In this document: piece by piece, positions 40,509 to 51,383 of the stretch
Numbering within the stretch: the first letter of the stretch is position 1
Layout of the letters: every line of letters starts with the position of its first letter
Assembly: GCF_033807715.1 (NCBI RefSeq)
Contig: NC_084591.1
Span: 26,161,090-26,225,089 of the forward strand
DNA length: 64,000 nt
Direction: 5' to 3'
From: Cololabis saira
Lineage: Eukaryota; Chordata; Actinopteri; Beloniformes; Belonidae
Translations under genes and position numbers: made by a program
The notes under the pieces: model-generated
The model's database searches: none
The model's input: the letters and a program-made list of their open reading frames with translations, nothing else
What the model was told of the DNA's origin: nothing

Positions 40509-41341
40509 CAGGGTTCCCATGCTTCCTGGAAAACCTGGAAAATGAGAAAAAAAGATCAAATGTCCTGGAAACTGTTAAGTTGTCCTGGAAAATTATTCTC
40601 CCACTGCCTTGTTAGTGAATGTAAACAGGTTAAAAGTTCTGGGTATGTACATCTGTTGAGGGCAACATTATTAAGGCTGCGCCATGGAGTAGAAGGCACA
40701 ACGCTTCTCTACTTTTAGCTGGCACCACGCCCCACGTGACGCTACCAGACAATCAAATTTCCTCTTTTGCTTCGAGCGGCTCTCCAACACAGTGCTTCCA
40801 GTTGACTGTAGCTACATTTAGTAACTTTTCAGATGCCGTTTATGACTAAACGCTTGGAGACAAAACTAGCGACTGAAAGTTGAAAAGTGTTGTTAGTATT
40901 GGTCAGCGATGTGAGGTTTTTCTCTCCCACCGCCACAAGCTCCTCCCCTTCCTGTGTTGAGTGACAGGCAGAGGAGAGCTGTAGTGGGTGTGTTGTTTAC
41001 TAAATTCGCTGTGTGCAGTGGATTTAACTCTGATTTCAGCAGAGCAGGAACTAATTACAGTTAACAGGTAATCTTCAATGGGTTGCGCTTTATCCAGTAT
41101 TTCACACTTGTTTTATTATCTGACATAGAAAATTAGTTAAAAAAACTAAGTTAAAAAAAACTGATTGGTCAAGAAAATAGAGATATTAATGACTTTTCAT
41201 GTAGACTTAACATCATTAATTTTCAATAAAAGTAGTCATCAATGGAGTGAGATGCTTACAGAGACCACAGGGAAGAGGAGGACCCTTAATTAAAATGTCA
41301 GCTTAAAATGTCCTGGAAAATGTCCTTGAAAAGTGCTGGAG
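40509..41341. mobile_element. Probable hAT-type non-autonomous repeat, 3' end interrupted
   Basis: It starts CAGGGTTCCCATGCTTCCTGG with TGGAAAACCTGGAAAATG, and near 41310-41335 repeats GTCCTGGAAAATGTCCTTGAAAA. This end structure is familiar from fish hAT-type repeats. The right terminus is lost where a SINE begins at 41342. No transposase was seen. Confidence 0.5.
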
Positions 41342-41713
41342 GGGGGCACGGTGGCGCAGCTGGTAGTGCAGCGGTCTCACAGCAAGAAGGTCCTGGGTTC
41401 GATTCCCGCCGGGGGACGCTGTGGGTGCTGAAGTGCGTGTTAGTTCCCCCATGACTTCAGTGCCCACACCATGGGTGGGGTTGGCGAAAGGATCTTTCTG
41501 TGTGGAGTTTGTATGTTCTCCCCGTGTTCCCCTGGGTAGCTAGTGTGAGCTACCCTCACAAAAACATGCACACAGTCCTGGGCTATACATGCCCCTCTGG
41601 CCAACCGGGGCGCCAGATGGGGTGGGGAGGATCCGGCCGGAATAACGTGATCCTTCCTGTGTGGTGTTGGAACAATAATCTCACCTTGAATGTGAGCAAA
41701 ACACATTTACATG
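41342..41713 (+). mobile_element. SINE-like element with intact tRNA-type Pol III promoter
   Basis: The head GGGGGGCACGGTGGCGCAGC carries an A-box TGGCGCAGCTGG (41352-41363) and a B-box GGTTCGATTCC (41396-41406) at normal spacing. The body includes TTTCTGTGTGGAGTTTGTATGTTCTCCCC, a widespread fish module whose downstream parts are seen at 15.3, 19.2, 26.3 and 7.9 kb. The 3' boundary is not sharp, and no duplication was identified. Confidence 0.72.
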
Positions 41714-42692
41714 CAAGTCATACAAGCGCTTCCACTGCAGCACGCCTGAACGTGCACAAGGGTGCGAGGGCCTGTTTATCGCTGCTTGCAGCTTTAATTA
41801 GGGCCCGAGCAATTACAGTGCCAAGGCCCTATTGTATCTGTAGGAATTTTTTTCCTGTTTTTTTTTTTTCTTCTTCCGACGAAATGAGGGCCATTTTGCC
41901 CCCATAAACGTGCCCCAAAAGTCACCAAATTTTGCACGCAAGCCAGGCCTGGCGAAAAATTTGATATTTAATGGTTTGCATTAATAGGTGGGGCCTAATG
42001 GCTCAACAGCGCCCCCTAGAAAACTTTGTGCCTCAAGCCCCACAATACGGTTTGACGTACATGCACAAAAATCGGTACACACCTGTATCATGTCGCAACT
42101 TAAAGAAAAGTCTTTTGGCGCCATGGCCGAAACCGAACAGGAAGTCGGCCATTTTGAATTAATCGTGTCATTTTGCCGGAATTTATGTCATTTCTTCAGC
42201 CGCTTCTTCGCCCGAACCGTAACGTGCACCCAGGTGTGTTATACATAGGGTTGCCACCCGTCCCGTAAAATACGGAATTGTCCTTTATTTGAGAAAAAAA
42301 TGTTGCGTCCCGTGTTGAACTAATACGGGACGCGATTTGTCCCGTATTTTCATTAACCCCCATACACACGTCTGTCACACACACACCTCAACACTAAATT
42401 TATCAATAATGAATAAAATAAAACACAGGACACATTAAGGCCAGCTAAATCTTTGTGGCGGGACCACAGGACCTGCCCAGACCTGCCCGTCTGTGCCCAG
42501 ATCAGACAACGCTGCGGGGAGGACGGGCTTCACTTCCAGGTAGGAGTTGGGAATTAAAAGTTCCGTATTGAACCAATACGGACATATATTATGCCAGGCC
42601 CGGTTCTACGAGGGTGCATAAGCAAGCATTGCACCATCAGTTTATGTGTTTGCTCAGTTGAAAAGACGAAAAGAAAAGGCGTGCTCGCGTTA

Positions 42693-42844
42693 AACCTGAT
42701 TTATGGTTCCGCGTTAAATCGACGGCGTAGCCTACGGCGGTGAGTACGCGGCGACGCGTACTGTACGTTCGCGTTCCCAAGTATCCTACCCCGTAAGCTC
42801 TGTTGGTGGTCTCGTTGGTGCAACGCGGAACCATAAATCAACCA
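42693..42844 (+). mobile_element. Diverged foldback MITE nested in hAT shell
   Basis: It runs from AACCTGATTTATGGTTCCGC to GCGGAACCATAAATCAACCA, the family termini with several changes. TTA precedes it, but the right duplication is lost. The centre is rich in ACGCG/CGTAC. Confidence 0.72.
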
Positions 42845-43058
42845 GTGTCCATCACTGCGTGCAGCAGTTTCCTGAACCAGCAAGACGCTGCTCTCTGATT
42901 ATAGGCTCACAGTTTATGAAAACCCTGAATAAAAAACAAATTAGAGAATATTTTATGAAATCAATAAACAATTCCATCATCAAAATTATAACAAAGGTTC
43001 AACATATCTTGCTTTGAATGTAATAAGATTAGGTAATATATTAGTTTCACCTTTTAAG

Positions 43059-43548
43059 TTGAATTATTGAGATAAATTAACCTTTACACCATATTCTAGT
43101 TGAATTATTGAAATGAATTAACTTTTACATCATATTCTAGTTGAATTATTGAAATAAGTTCACTTTTACACCAAATTCTAGTTGAATTATTGAAATAAAT
43201 TAACTTTTACACCATATTCTAGTTGAATTATTGAAATAAATTAACTTTTACACCATATTCTAGTTGAATTATTGAAATAAGTTCACTTTTACACCATATT
43301 CTAGTTGAATTATTAAAATAAGTTCACTTTTACACCATCTTCTAGTTGAATTATTGAAATAAATTAACTTTTACACCATATTCTAGTTGAATTATTGAAA
43401 TAAATTAAGTTTTACACCATATTCTAGTTGAATTATTGAAATAAGTTCACTTTTACACCATATTCTAGTTGAATTATCGAAATAAATTAAATTTTACACC
43501 ATACTCTAGTTGAATTATTGAAATAATTTAACTTTTACACCATATTCT
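43059..43548. repeat. 41-bp minisatellite, about 12 units
   Basis: The unit starts TTGAATTATTGAAATAAATT and continues AACTTTTACACCATATTCTAG. The copies differ at few positions (for example AAATTAAC versus AAGTTCAC, in two alternating variants). The array lies wholly inside the hAT shell. Confidence 0.95.
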
Positions 43549-44242
43549 TCAACTGTAGCAATATTCTACACCTTGGCTAATGTGGACATACATAGCATAG
43601 GCAGCTATTTCAGCTGCTATATGGTTGGCTGTCTGTACAGTCATGCAAGTTCAATGCTATTAAAGAACATGTTTTTTTTCATATAAAATAAACACATTTT
43701 TCTGCAGTTTAGAAGTTTTGGGGCTTTTTTTTGGCTCCTGCGCTGCTGAAATCGGGGCGTCCTTTATTTCTATTTCTGAAAGGTGGCAACCCTAGTTATA
43801 CATCAAAATGTGCGTCTCGATCCTGCGACGCTGCGCATTACTTTTCTCAGTCAAAAGCGTTACCGTGGCGATAGACGCCAAAAAGCGCACCCCCCCTTCA
43901 TCTGATTGGTCTATATTTGATAGTTCCTACTTTCTGCCGTAACTTTTGAATGGTTTGATATAAAGACTCGTGGGTGGTGTCATCGGACTCGGTTTTGAGT
44001 CCTTGAACAAAATTGGTGCAAATTAGCCCCGCCCCTTCTTCTGATTGGTCGATATCTGATAGTTCCTACTTTCTGCCATAACCTTTGAATGGTTTGATAT
44101 AGAGAGTCTTGGGTGGTGTAATCCGCTAAATGTCCAGGCCTGAAGACATCTTCATACAAGTCATACAAGCGCTTCCACTGCAATATACCTGAACGTGCAC
44201 AAGGGTGCGAGGGCCCGTTCATCGCTGCTTGCAGCTTTAATT

Positions 44243-45149
44243 TTGTTTTTGTTTTGACATCTTATGCATTTCACAGAATATACAACAGGATTTCATGGGA
44301 TGTTATTTCTCCATGGGGAATAATATGAATTGAATTTGAACTGAAATAAATTGAACTGAATTAATTTAAATTAAATATAATTCAAATTCAATTGAAGGGA
44401 TGTGAATTAAAAAGAATTGGACTGGATTGAATTGAATTGACATGTTTTTTTTGTATGTTTTTGTTTGATCGTAATTGTCTGTTCCCATAGCCTTTGCCAG
44501 TGGGAGGAGTTGATGCCTTATGAGGGAACACAGCTCTTGTTGCTTGTCAGATGTGCACATTTTCAACATAGAAAAATATTATTTACAGCACATTTTAGCA
44601 CTTCCTGTGAATTTCCTCAAATACTTGCTTGTGTATCTGAGCCAGAATCACATTCAGAAAATGAAAGTGGGCAGCATAATGAACCGTGATGACAAAGATT
44701 ACAGCTGATGTCTTTGTTCTGGTCATTACTGTGCTCAGTGCATGCTGTTGTGTAACGTTATGGATTATGAAAATTCAGTAAACTACAAACAGAGTCAGAA
44801 GACATCTTTAACCAAGAAACAGAAGAGCTAATGAAGCTGTCACCAAATAACTTGTCTTGGTGTGATAACAAAGAAATTATATTTTTGGAGAGAAAGATCC
44901 ACAGAAGTAAACAACTTTTTTTAAGCATCAAAGCATGTAAATTGCCACCCATGGTCACTGTAGCTGTGACATTTGCACTAAAATGTATACACATGCCAGT
45001 TGCCAAAACACCACAAATAGCTTTCGTGGGTCTTATAAAATTTCAAGCTCCCAGCTTTGGAAAAGCACTGACTTTCAGCATTTATTTCTAAAAATCCGGC
45101 AGTGTACTGGGTCTCGGTCATTATAAAGTCCTCCATGAAGTGCTACAAA
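44243..45149. other. Unique DNA
   Basis: Short GAATT-rich stretches occur at 44320-44440. The frames at 44465-44708 and 44758-45091 overlap on opposite strands and show no motif. Confidence 0.4.
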
Positions 45150-45890
45150 AAATAAACCAAGGCAAGTTAATTTGTATAATATATTTCAGCAACAAGGAAA
45201 TTCAAAGTGCTTTACATAAAGAAAACATAAAAAGTAAAGAAAAAAAAGAGTTACAGTGCACCGGCAGAATAAAGAAAAGTTAGACTTTAGCTAGAGTTAC
45301 AGTGTAGTGCTGAAATTAACATTTTTTAAATAAAAATTCAGAAGGGTTTAAATAATTCAGTCAAAGGCAGCTGTAAACAAATGAGTTTGTAACCTTGATT
45401 TAAAGAACTAGAGTTTCCAGATCTGTGGAGCATAGAAGCTGAATGCTGCTTCTCCATGTTTGGTTCTGATTCAGGTAACATAGAGCAGACCTGAACCAGA
45501 GGACCTGAGAGGCCTGGATGGTTGAAATGGCAGCAACGAGTCTCTGATGTATTATGGTCGTAAACCATTCAGTGATTTATAAAATTACAAACATTTGAAG
45601 GTCTATTCTCTGAAGTACAGAGAGCCAGTGTAAGGACTTCAGAACTTGGGTGACGTGATCCACTTTCTTAGCTCTAGTAAGAACTTGGGAGGCAGCATTC
45701 TGGATTAGCTGTAGCCGTTTGAATGACTTTTTAGGCAGACCTGTGAAGACGCTGTTGCAGTAATCAATTCGACTGAACATAAACACATTAAATGCAGTAA
45801 AAACACTTAAGGTCCTTCTATTTTTAACCCAAAAAGGGATACAGAGATCCTCTCTTGTTTTTCTCCTCAAACTAATATTACCAAGAAGAC
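45150..45890 (-). pseudogene. Rex1/L2-type LINE ORF2 C-terminal relic with 3' end
   Basis: The minus-strand frame 45577-45870 contains FSRIDYCNSVFTGLPKKSFK, RLQLIQNAASQVLTRAKKVD, and HVTQVLKSLHWL, which are the SSRLDYCN, LQLIQNAAARVLT and SLHWLPV blocks of fish CR1/L2/Rex1 ORF2. Further on, frame-shifted text (45338-45568) and the 3' end (AAGCACTTTGAATTTCCTTG ... CAAATTAACTTGCC, 45155-45215) follow. The relative at 17.5-18.0 kb ends the same way. Endonuclease and polymerase core are absent, with stops and frame changes, so this is a dead 5'-truncated copy. Confidence 0.75.
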
Positions 45891-46281
45891 CACTGTGAAA
45901 AGGGAGGGCCGGTGAGAAAGGCAGGACTACAGAAGCTGTAGGTAGTGCGTTTGTGTGTGTGCAAAATAGTTTTTCTTTCTTTCTAAGACATATTGAAGCA
46001 GAGTTGTTTATTTATTGCCAATATGATATTTTATTCGGAGCTCATATTGGGAGCTAAGAAAGAATATGAAGTGACTGTGATGGAGCTGAGCAGCAGGATG
46101 TGAACTGTTGAGGCATTTTAAAAAGATGGTCAGAGAAGGCTACTTAACAAATGTCCTTCTCATGTCGGAACCTGATTTTGTAGTAAGAAGTTGAGAAGTG
46201 TTCAGCTTTTCATGAAGAATGTGTGAAGACAGGCAATGGCATTCTTGAAGGGGTTTCTGAAATTATGGGAGCCTTTGTCCT
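45891..46281. other. Unique DNA
   Basis: Nothing recognised. Confidence 0.3.
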
Positions 46282-47472
46282 TTAAAGGGGACCTATTATG
46301 AAAAACACGTTTTTTCTTGTTTTAACATATATAAAGTGGTCTCCCCTCACCCTGCCAGCACAGGGGAGACAAAATACCATTAATTTCTGCAAGGTCTGTG
46401 ACCCCCGCCGGACAGAGTCCCCCAGTGTCACGTGATTTTTTTTGAGCCGATTAAGATCTGCGCCTAGGGTGACATCACCCTAGGCGCAGAGTTTCGGCCT
46501 CCGCTGCTGAAACCACGCCCACAACCAGCTCTCTCCGCCGGCTGGAGCGGTCCTTCTTTGAGCCAGTCGGACGCGGCGCCGCGGCGGAGCAGATCCGGGT
46601 GAAATCATCCAGGTTCCCGGGTGGTTTGGGAGCTGGGTCCTCGGGGGTCCGTCCCAGGTCGGATCAGCTTCACCCTCCGAGATTTTCAGCCAAATCTGTC
46701 GGTTTGATCACCGGTAACGGGCGATGCGCAGAGGATGCGCCCGTCGCACAGCATCCGCCGGGCAGATCCGGCTGAAATTCCGCTGGTCGGTCCCCGGGAG
46801 TCCCTGCTACCAGTCCAGGCGGGTTCCTGCGGTCCCGGCCGGTCGGAACCGGTCAGATTCCCCGGTTAAAGCCGCGGTGATGCGCGCTGCTCCAGCCTAC
46901 TTTCTGGTTCCCAAAGCAGGGTCCGTCCGACTAAATTGTCCAGGTTCCCAGCCGATTTGGGAGCAGGGATTTCTGGGGTACGTCCCAGGCTGGACCAGCT
47001 TCACCCTCCGAGATTTTCAGCGAAATCTGTCGGTTTGATCACCGGTAACGGGCGATGCGCCGCGGAGCCATGAGCCGGGCGCCCGGCGTGGGGTTGCGGG
47101 CCGGCTGAAATAGTGCATAAATGTTATTTATATACAACTCATATTTTATTTTTTTTAACAATAAAGTTGCCATTTGTGATAATTCAGTGTTGTGATTTAT
47201 TTACAGGCTCGGGCTGCTCTGGCGGAGCGAGGTTTATTCTCCTCCCCTGCTACACGTCATTCAGGGAGCCAATCAGCACAGAGCCTCATTATCATACCCC
47301 CCCTTCCCTAAAAATGAGGCGCAGAAAAAGGGGTTAGAAGCAGTAAAACTAGTGACAGGGCCCACAGGCTGGATTTCTGATTTATGTAGAAAAAACAAGC
47401 TTTAGATTGTTTTTAAGACATTCAAGGCCTGTTTAAAACATACATTAAATGCCATAATATGTCCCCTTTTAA
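46282..47472 (-). mobile_element. Second TTAA-flanked element, same shell with a different GC-rich core
   Basis: AGGGGACCTATTATG starts at 46286 after TTAA (46282-46285). The right end ATAATATGTCCCCTT meets TTAA at 47469-47472. It is inverted relative to the copy at 30.7 kb: the outer 150-350 bp on each side match that copy, but the core differs. Here about 46555-47105 is GC- and CpG-rich and contains a 121-bp duplication (46609-46729 and 46940-47060). The open frame 46724-47038 lies in this core and shows no domain. A MITE is inserted into its right TTAA. Confidence 0.82.
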
Positions 47473-47966
47473 GGCTGAGTTATGGTTCTGCGTCAAAACG
47501 ACGGCGTGCCTACGGCGTGTGGTACGCGTCGATGCAGATCACACACCGTCACTGACACCGTCACTGACGCGTACTTCCCAAAAATTGTAACTACGCGTCG
47601 AGGCGACACAGAACAAACGCAGACGAGAGGGCTGTGATTGGTTCGCTTGGTAGCAACGCATTTCCGGTTTCCGGTTTGAAGCAGTCGTGAAATTTCAGCG
47701 CTCTCTTCTTCGTGTGTGTGTGATTTTTTTGTTTTTGTTTTTTTGCACAATAGTTGTCCTTATCTCTTTGATTCACTGTGACCGGAAAAAGTCGGATAAA
47801 CCATTCAGGAAAAGATCGCGAATTAGCGGTCACGGGGGGTACTGCACCGCGGAGAAATGGAGTGACGGAGAAGTCCGAAGGGTTCACGACGGCGTCACAG
47901 TGACGTCGTCACGGTGACGGCGTGTGCACGGCGTCGTTTTGACGCAGAACCATAATTCAGGCTTTA
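47469..47966 (+). mobile_element. Longest foldback MITE copy (492 bp) with TTA duplication
   Basis: The element at 47472-47963 runs from AGGCTGAGTTATGGTTCTGC to GCAGAACCATAATTCAGGCT, with TTA at 47469-47471 and 47964-47966. The outer ~100 bp on each side are GACGGCGT/ACGGCGTC-rich inverted repeats. The ~300-bp centre matches the truncated 16.1-kb copy. A short frame reading CTIVVLISLIHCDRKK occurs in both copies, but this follows from DNA identity. A 3-bp duplication suggests the PIF/Harbinger class, unproven. Confidence 0.85.
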
Positions 47967-48804
47967 GACTGTAAAATGTTCTTCTATTTACTGCATATGA
48001 GTGTTACAAAATCATCAATAAATGCATTATATTTAAATATTAATAGCATTTCCTTGCTTATCCATCCTTACAGAATGTAAATAGTATGTTAGCAAATGAA
48101 AACTTGTTAGGATGATGATTATTATTTAAACATTTTATCTGAAAAGAAAACCCACTCACAGAGCAACAATCCTGAAATAACTTATATGATGTATTATTTA
48201 AGTAGTGAAAATAAAAATTAATTCCCCACAGCCATTTTCTCTTACGTGATTTGTGCTCAACAACAGTCTTTACAATTGTTTTTGCAGAATTCATTGATCT
48301 TCTCTGAGAGATGGTATATACAACACAAATAAAATCGGGGAATAGTTGGCTCGTGATAGCACCTGAAAATGTAGATTTATATCTAAAAACATGTTGTTAA
48401 CTCGGCCACCGGGACGAAATGAACCGTAAATACTTGCACAAGTGTCATGAAAGTAGCTCAGTTTAATTCCATCCTGACTTCAAGGGAAAATTGCACTGCA
48501 GTGAGAAAAGGATTCACTTTTTGAAGAGGGTGCCTGCTGATAGCTGCCTTTAACTCACTGGAAGTCTTTGGCAGTACAACCACCCCACTGGTAAGTAAGC
48601 AAGGCATAAACCAATAGCAGGCAACCCAGTATATATTTTATCGGAGCAAACATCAAACATGTTCATGAGCACTAAATTATCGCTGGAATGAGGTCATGTT
48701 GTGGCAAAACCCTCTTCAAGTATTACAAAACCCTCTATTCTTTGTAGACTTTGATCAAAAGAAAATATTGAGCATATTTTCAGTCATTAAATATAAGGAT
48801 GGTG
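47967..48804. other. Unique AT-rich DNA
   Basis: Nothing recognised. Confidence 0.35.
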
Positions 48805-49090
48805 ATGACTGTGTGCTGCTGACGTCCCCGACCACCCCAGTCTGGCCTTCGGCAGGAGGGTCCCCCCTTATGATCCAGGTCCTGCTCAAGGTTTCTTCCC
48901 TCCTAAAGGGGATTTTTTCCTTGCCACTGTTTGGCTTAAGGCTTTTCTCCCTATAGGGGAGTTTTTACCTGCCATTGTTTATGTAATAATTGCTCGGGGG
49001 TCATGTTCTGGGTCTCTGGAAAGCGTCTAGTGACATCTGTTGTATTAGACGCTATACAAATAAAATTTAATTGAATTGAATTGAATGACT
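48805..49090 (+). mobile_element. 5'-truncated copy of the full-length LINE family (3' UTR only)
   Basis: The element at about 48811-49084 (CAGTCTGGCCTTCGGCAGGA ... TTTCTTCCCTCCTAAAGGGG ... GACGCTATACAAATAAAATT, then (TTGAA)n) matches the 3' UTR of the LINE at 56.3-61.3 kb almost base for base. ATGACT at 48805-48810 and 49085-49090 is a candidate short duplication. It fixes the family's 3' end and shows a typical truncated insertion. Confidence 0.85.
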
Positions 49091-50744
49091 ATATGTGGCA
49101 TTCAATAGTTAAAGAAATGTATGTCTGTGCACTGCAGGAAGCTGCTTTGGTCTGCTATGACACAAAAAAGAGGGAATATTATTCAGTCATCTTACATTTA
49201 CCTTAATGAAGCTGTCAAACATTGATGTTGGGAGGCAAGAGGGGGCCTTAGAATCAGGATCCCCTGAGTCTGGAGCTGAGCCTCTGCTTGGGTTTTGCAT
49301 TAAGGGTGGATTTATAGATAGGAGGGCCAGCTAAATTAAGGTCCTGGCAGAGAGCCTTTGTCCACACTGTACATGTAATCACTCTTAACTCTATCTGGCT
49401 CTACATGCACTGTGTGCTGAGCTCAGATTTCTCTTATCAAGGAAAGACATAGTCCAGAGGGCAATGAGCTCAAACCCACCTCACATGTGCACATTTATAC
49501 AGTACCAGAACTTCGGTAGTGACAAACTTATGCTTTATGCTCTTAGTTTGCTCTTATCCTTTTGGCTCATCATCATGTGTCAGATATTTAACTTTAACCT
49601 CAAAGCCCGCACAGGCTTCAAATGTCAAATTTCTGCCTCACGTGCAGTGCTGACTGCTGCTCATGTTTATCTGTATTTCTTATATGTCTCAGTGAAGGAG
49701 CTGTGTTTTGACAGAAAGCAACAAATAGTGAGTTACACAGAAAGTTTAGCAAAGCTGAAATGAACAACTGGCAATGTTAAGCACATTTAAAGATTTTGGT
49801 TTGTTTTTGTTTTTCCAACAACAATGCAAGACTTGTGATATTTACAGTATGTTCCATCACAGATCAAAGTCATTTATTATTTAAAAGCAGGTCAAGGGCT
49901 ACTGTCTCTTTTAATAGCGGAGCAATGCTTGGTGAATTGTGACATCATCGCTGTACTATGACAGTTTATGCACTGGAGACACACTGGATTCACCTGAGAA
50001 AATGACACCCCAAGGATTTCCATTCACAAGGTTGGAAATAGGAGCCATAAATGAAACTGAATAGCTATTAAAGCTTAAATTAATAATTACTGTTGAGCTT
50101 ACAAAATGTCCTGTGCTTGTGCAGCAGTTAACTAACTGCAGACGATAAAATACAGACTGAATCTCCCACTCTTGTCACTGTGTTATGTTCATCTCTGTGG
50201 ATTTTAAAAAGGTGGCGAGTTATAATGTATTCATCGATTTACTTGTTGAATTGCATTGAATTGCATTTTACTATATATTAAGTTTCCTCTTTAATCAGGA
50301 ATTCAGCCCGAGTGGAGGGGGAATTCTGAGTCATCATTTACCTACTTTTCCCAGTGTGAGTTGCATCACATCAGTGACATATTGAATATGTTATACATTT
50401 GTTTTACTAAGCAGGCTGACTAACAGTGCCTGGCAGCTATGGCTGCCTCTCTGGAGGCAGTGTAAACAAGATTTTTATGAGCAGAAGGAGATGAATGTTA
50501 TAAATTATACCTTTTTTGAAAAATGTATACTAATTGCATATGCTGTCTCTGTTACAAACTATATGTTTGTACTCCTACGATTTTCTTAGTCATTTCAGCT
50601 GTCATTTTGAAAAAACAAAACAATGCAAGAGCACTCAACAGCATTTGTGAAAATGACATTTCTTCACTAACAGTGCACATTCTCTTTATTTAAGTTGCTT
50701 GTTGCATTGCGTTTTTATCTTCTTAGTTGTAAGCCTCAATCTCA
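49091..50744. other. Unique AT-rich DNA
   Basis: No motif-bearing frame, repeat or RNA was recognised. Confidence 0.4.
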
Positions 50745-51383
50745 GTCTTTTTAAGGGATGGGAATTGATCATATTTTTACAATTCCAATTCCATTGTATT
50801 TCAGTTCTTTATCGATTCGCTTATCTTATTTGGAAAAAAAGGACAATAAAAGGTCAATTAGCATCACCAATATAAAATTTGAATAATGAAATAAATATTC
50901 TTCCGTAGAAATTAACAAAATACAACATAAATGATTCTGTGGCAAAAATTACAATTCTCCTTTTTAAAAGGATATATGAACTGAGCACTCAAAAATAAAA
51001 CTGTCAGCCAGTGACAAATACAATCAAGTCAAATACAATCAAATTGTGCATTTTGCAAATCTGCAACCCTAACCTTAACTCTTTGACGAAATATCCACTT
51101 GGTAAGTATTGCAAGTTGCCCTGTTGTCGTCTTTTTCACTGAAACCAGACTTTTGAGCATTTGTATTACTTAAGTGCCATGTTTACTATTGACTGCTGGC
51201 TTATGTACGTTGCTAAGCAGTCAAGGTACGTAAGCTACGCAACGTGGGTAATGATGTCATTTGTGCCAACTGGAATCGGAAAGGGAATCGTTTGCAAAAT
51301 TTACAAACGATTCCAAGGAATTGAAACACTGGGAGCCGGTTCTGAACAAGAACCAGTTCTCGAGTCCCATCCCTAGTCTTTTT
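50745..51383 (+). mobile_element. Complete non-autonomous hAT-type element (623 bp) with 8-bp target duplication
   Basis: The element at 50753-51375 starts AAGGGATGGGAATTGATC and ends CGAGTCCCATCCCTA. The inverted termini match over AGGGATGGGA. GTCTTTTT is duplicated at 50745-50752 and 51376-51383. Subterminal GGAATCG/CGATTCC motifs occur towards the ends. The interior frame 51161-51376 shows no transposase motif. Confidence 0.88.

Larger units (their letters stand above)
42238..43802 (+). mobile_element. hAT-type transposon shell (1549 bp) with 8-bp target duplication, holding a satellite and a MITE
   Basis: The element at 42246-43794 has perfect 13-bp inverted termini TAGGGTTGCCACC and GGTGGCAACCCTA. 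GTTATACA is duplicated at 42238-42245 and 43795-43802. Inside are a foldback MITE (42693-42844) and a 12-unit 41-bp satellite (43059-43548). No transposase is recognisable, so it must be mobilised in trans. A partial inverted relative lies at 37179. Confidence 0.92.
41714..44242 (+). repeat. Tandem GGGCCC-type interspersed repeat, split by a hAT insertion
   Basis: An 86-bp block (CAAGTCATACAAGCGCTTCC ... GCTTGCAGCTTTAATT) occurs at 41714-41799 and again at 44157-44242. A new unit begins right after the first with AGGGCCCGAGCAATTACAGT (41800). Removing the hAT at 42246-43794 and one duplication gives a second unit of about 890 bp. An additional 139-bp-offset tandem duplication (CTGATTGGTC ... 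TAGTTCCTACTTTCTGCC) lies at 43895-44122. It is non-coding. Confidence 0.72.

Noticed and set aside
41342..41410. tRNA gene on the plus strand
   Set aside because: Same reason: it is the Pol III promoter head of a dispersed fish repeat.
43059..43548. Regular repeats considered as a CRISPR array
   Set aside because: The 41-bp units are contiguous with no unique spacers, the sequence is AT-rich, and the context is a eukaryotic transposon.
46724..47038. 104-codon frame in the TTAA element core
   Set aside because: It is Arg/Ser/Pro-rich without motifs and lies in a duplicated CpG-rich core, so base composition explains it.
47591..47917. Shared peptide LISLIHCDRKK in two MITE copies as a conserved small protein
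   Set aside because: The DNA itself is nearly identical, so equal translation gives no evidence of selection; neither copy has a longer conserved frame.
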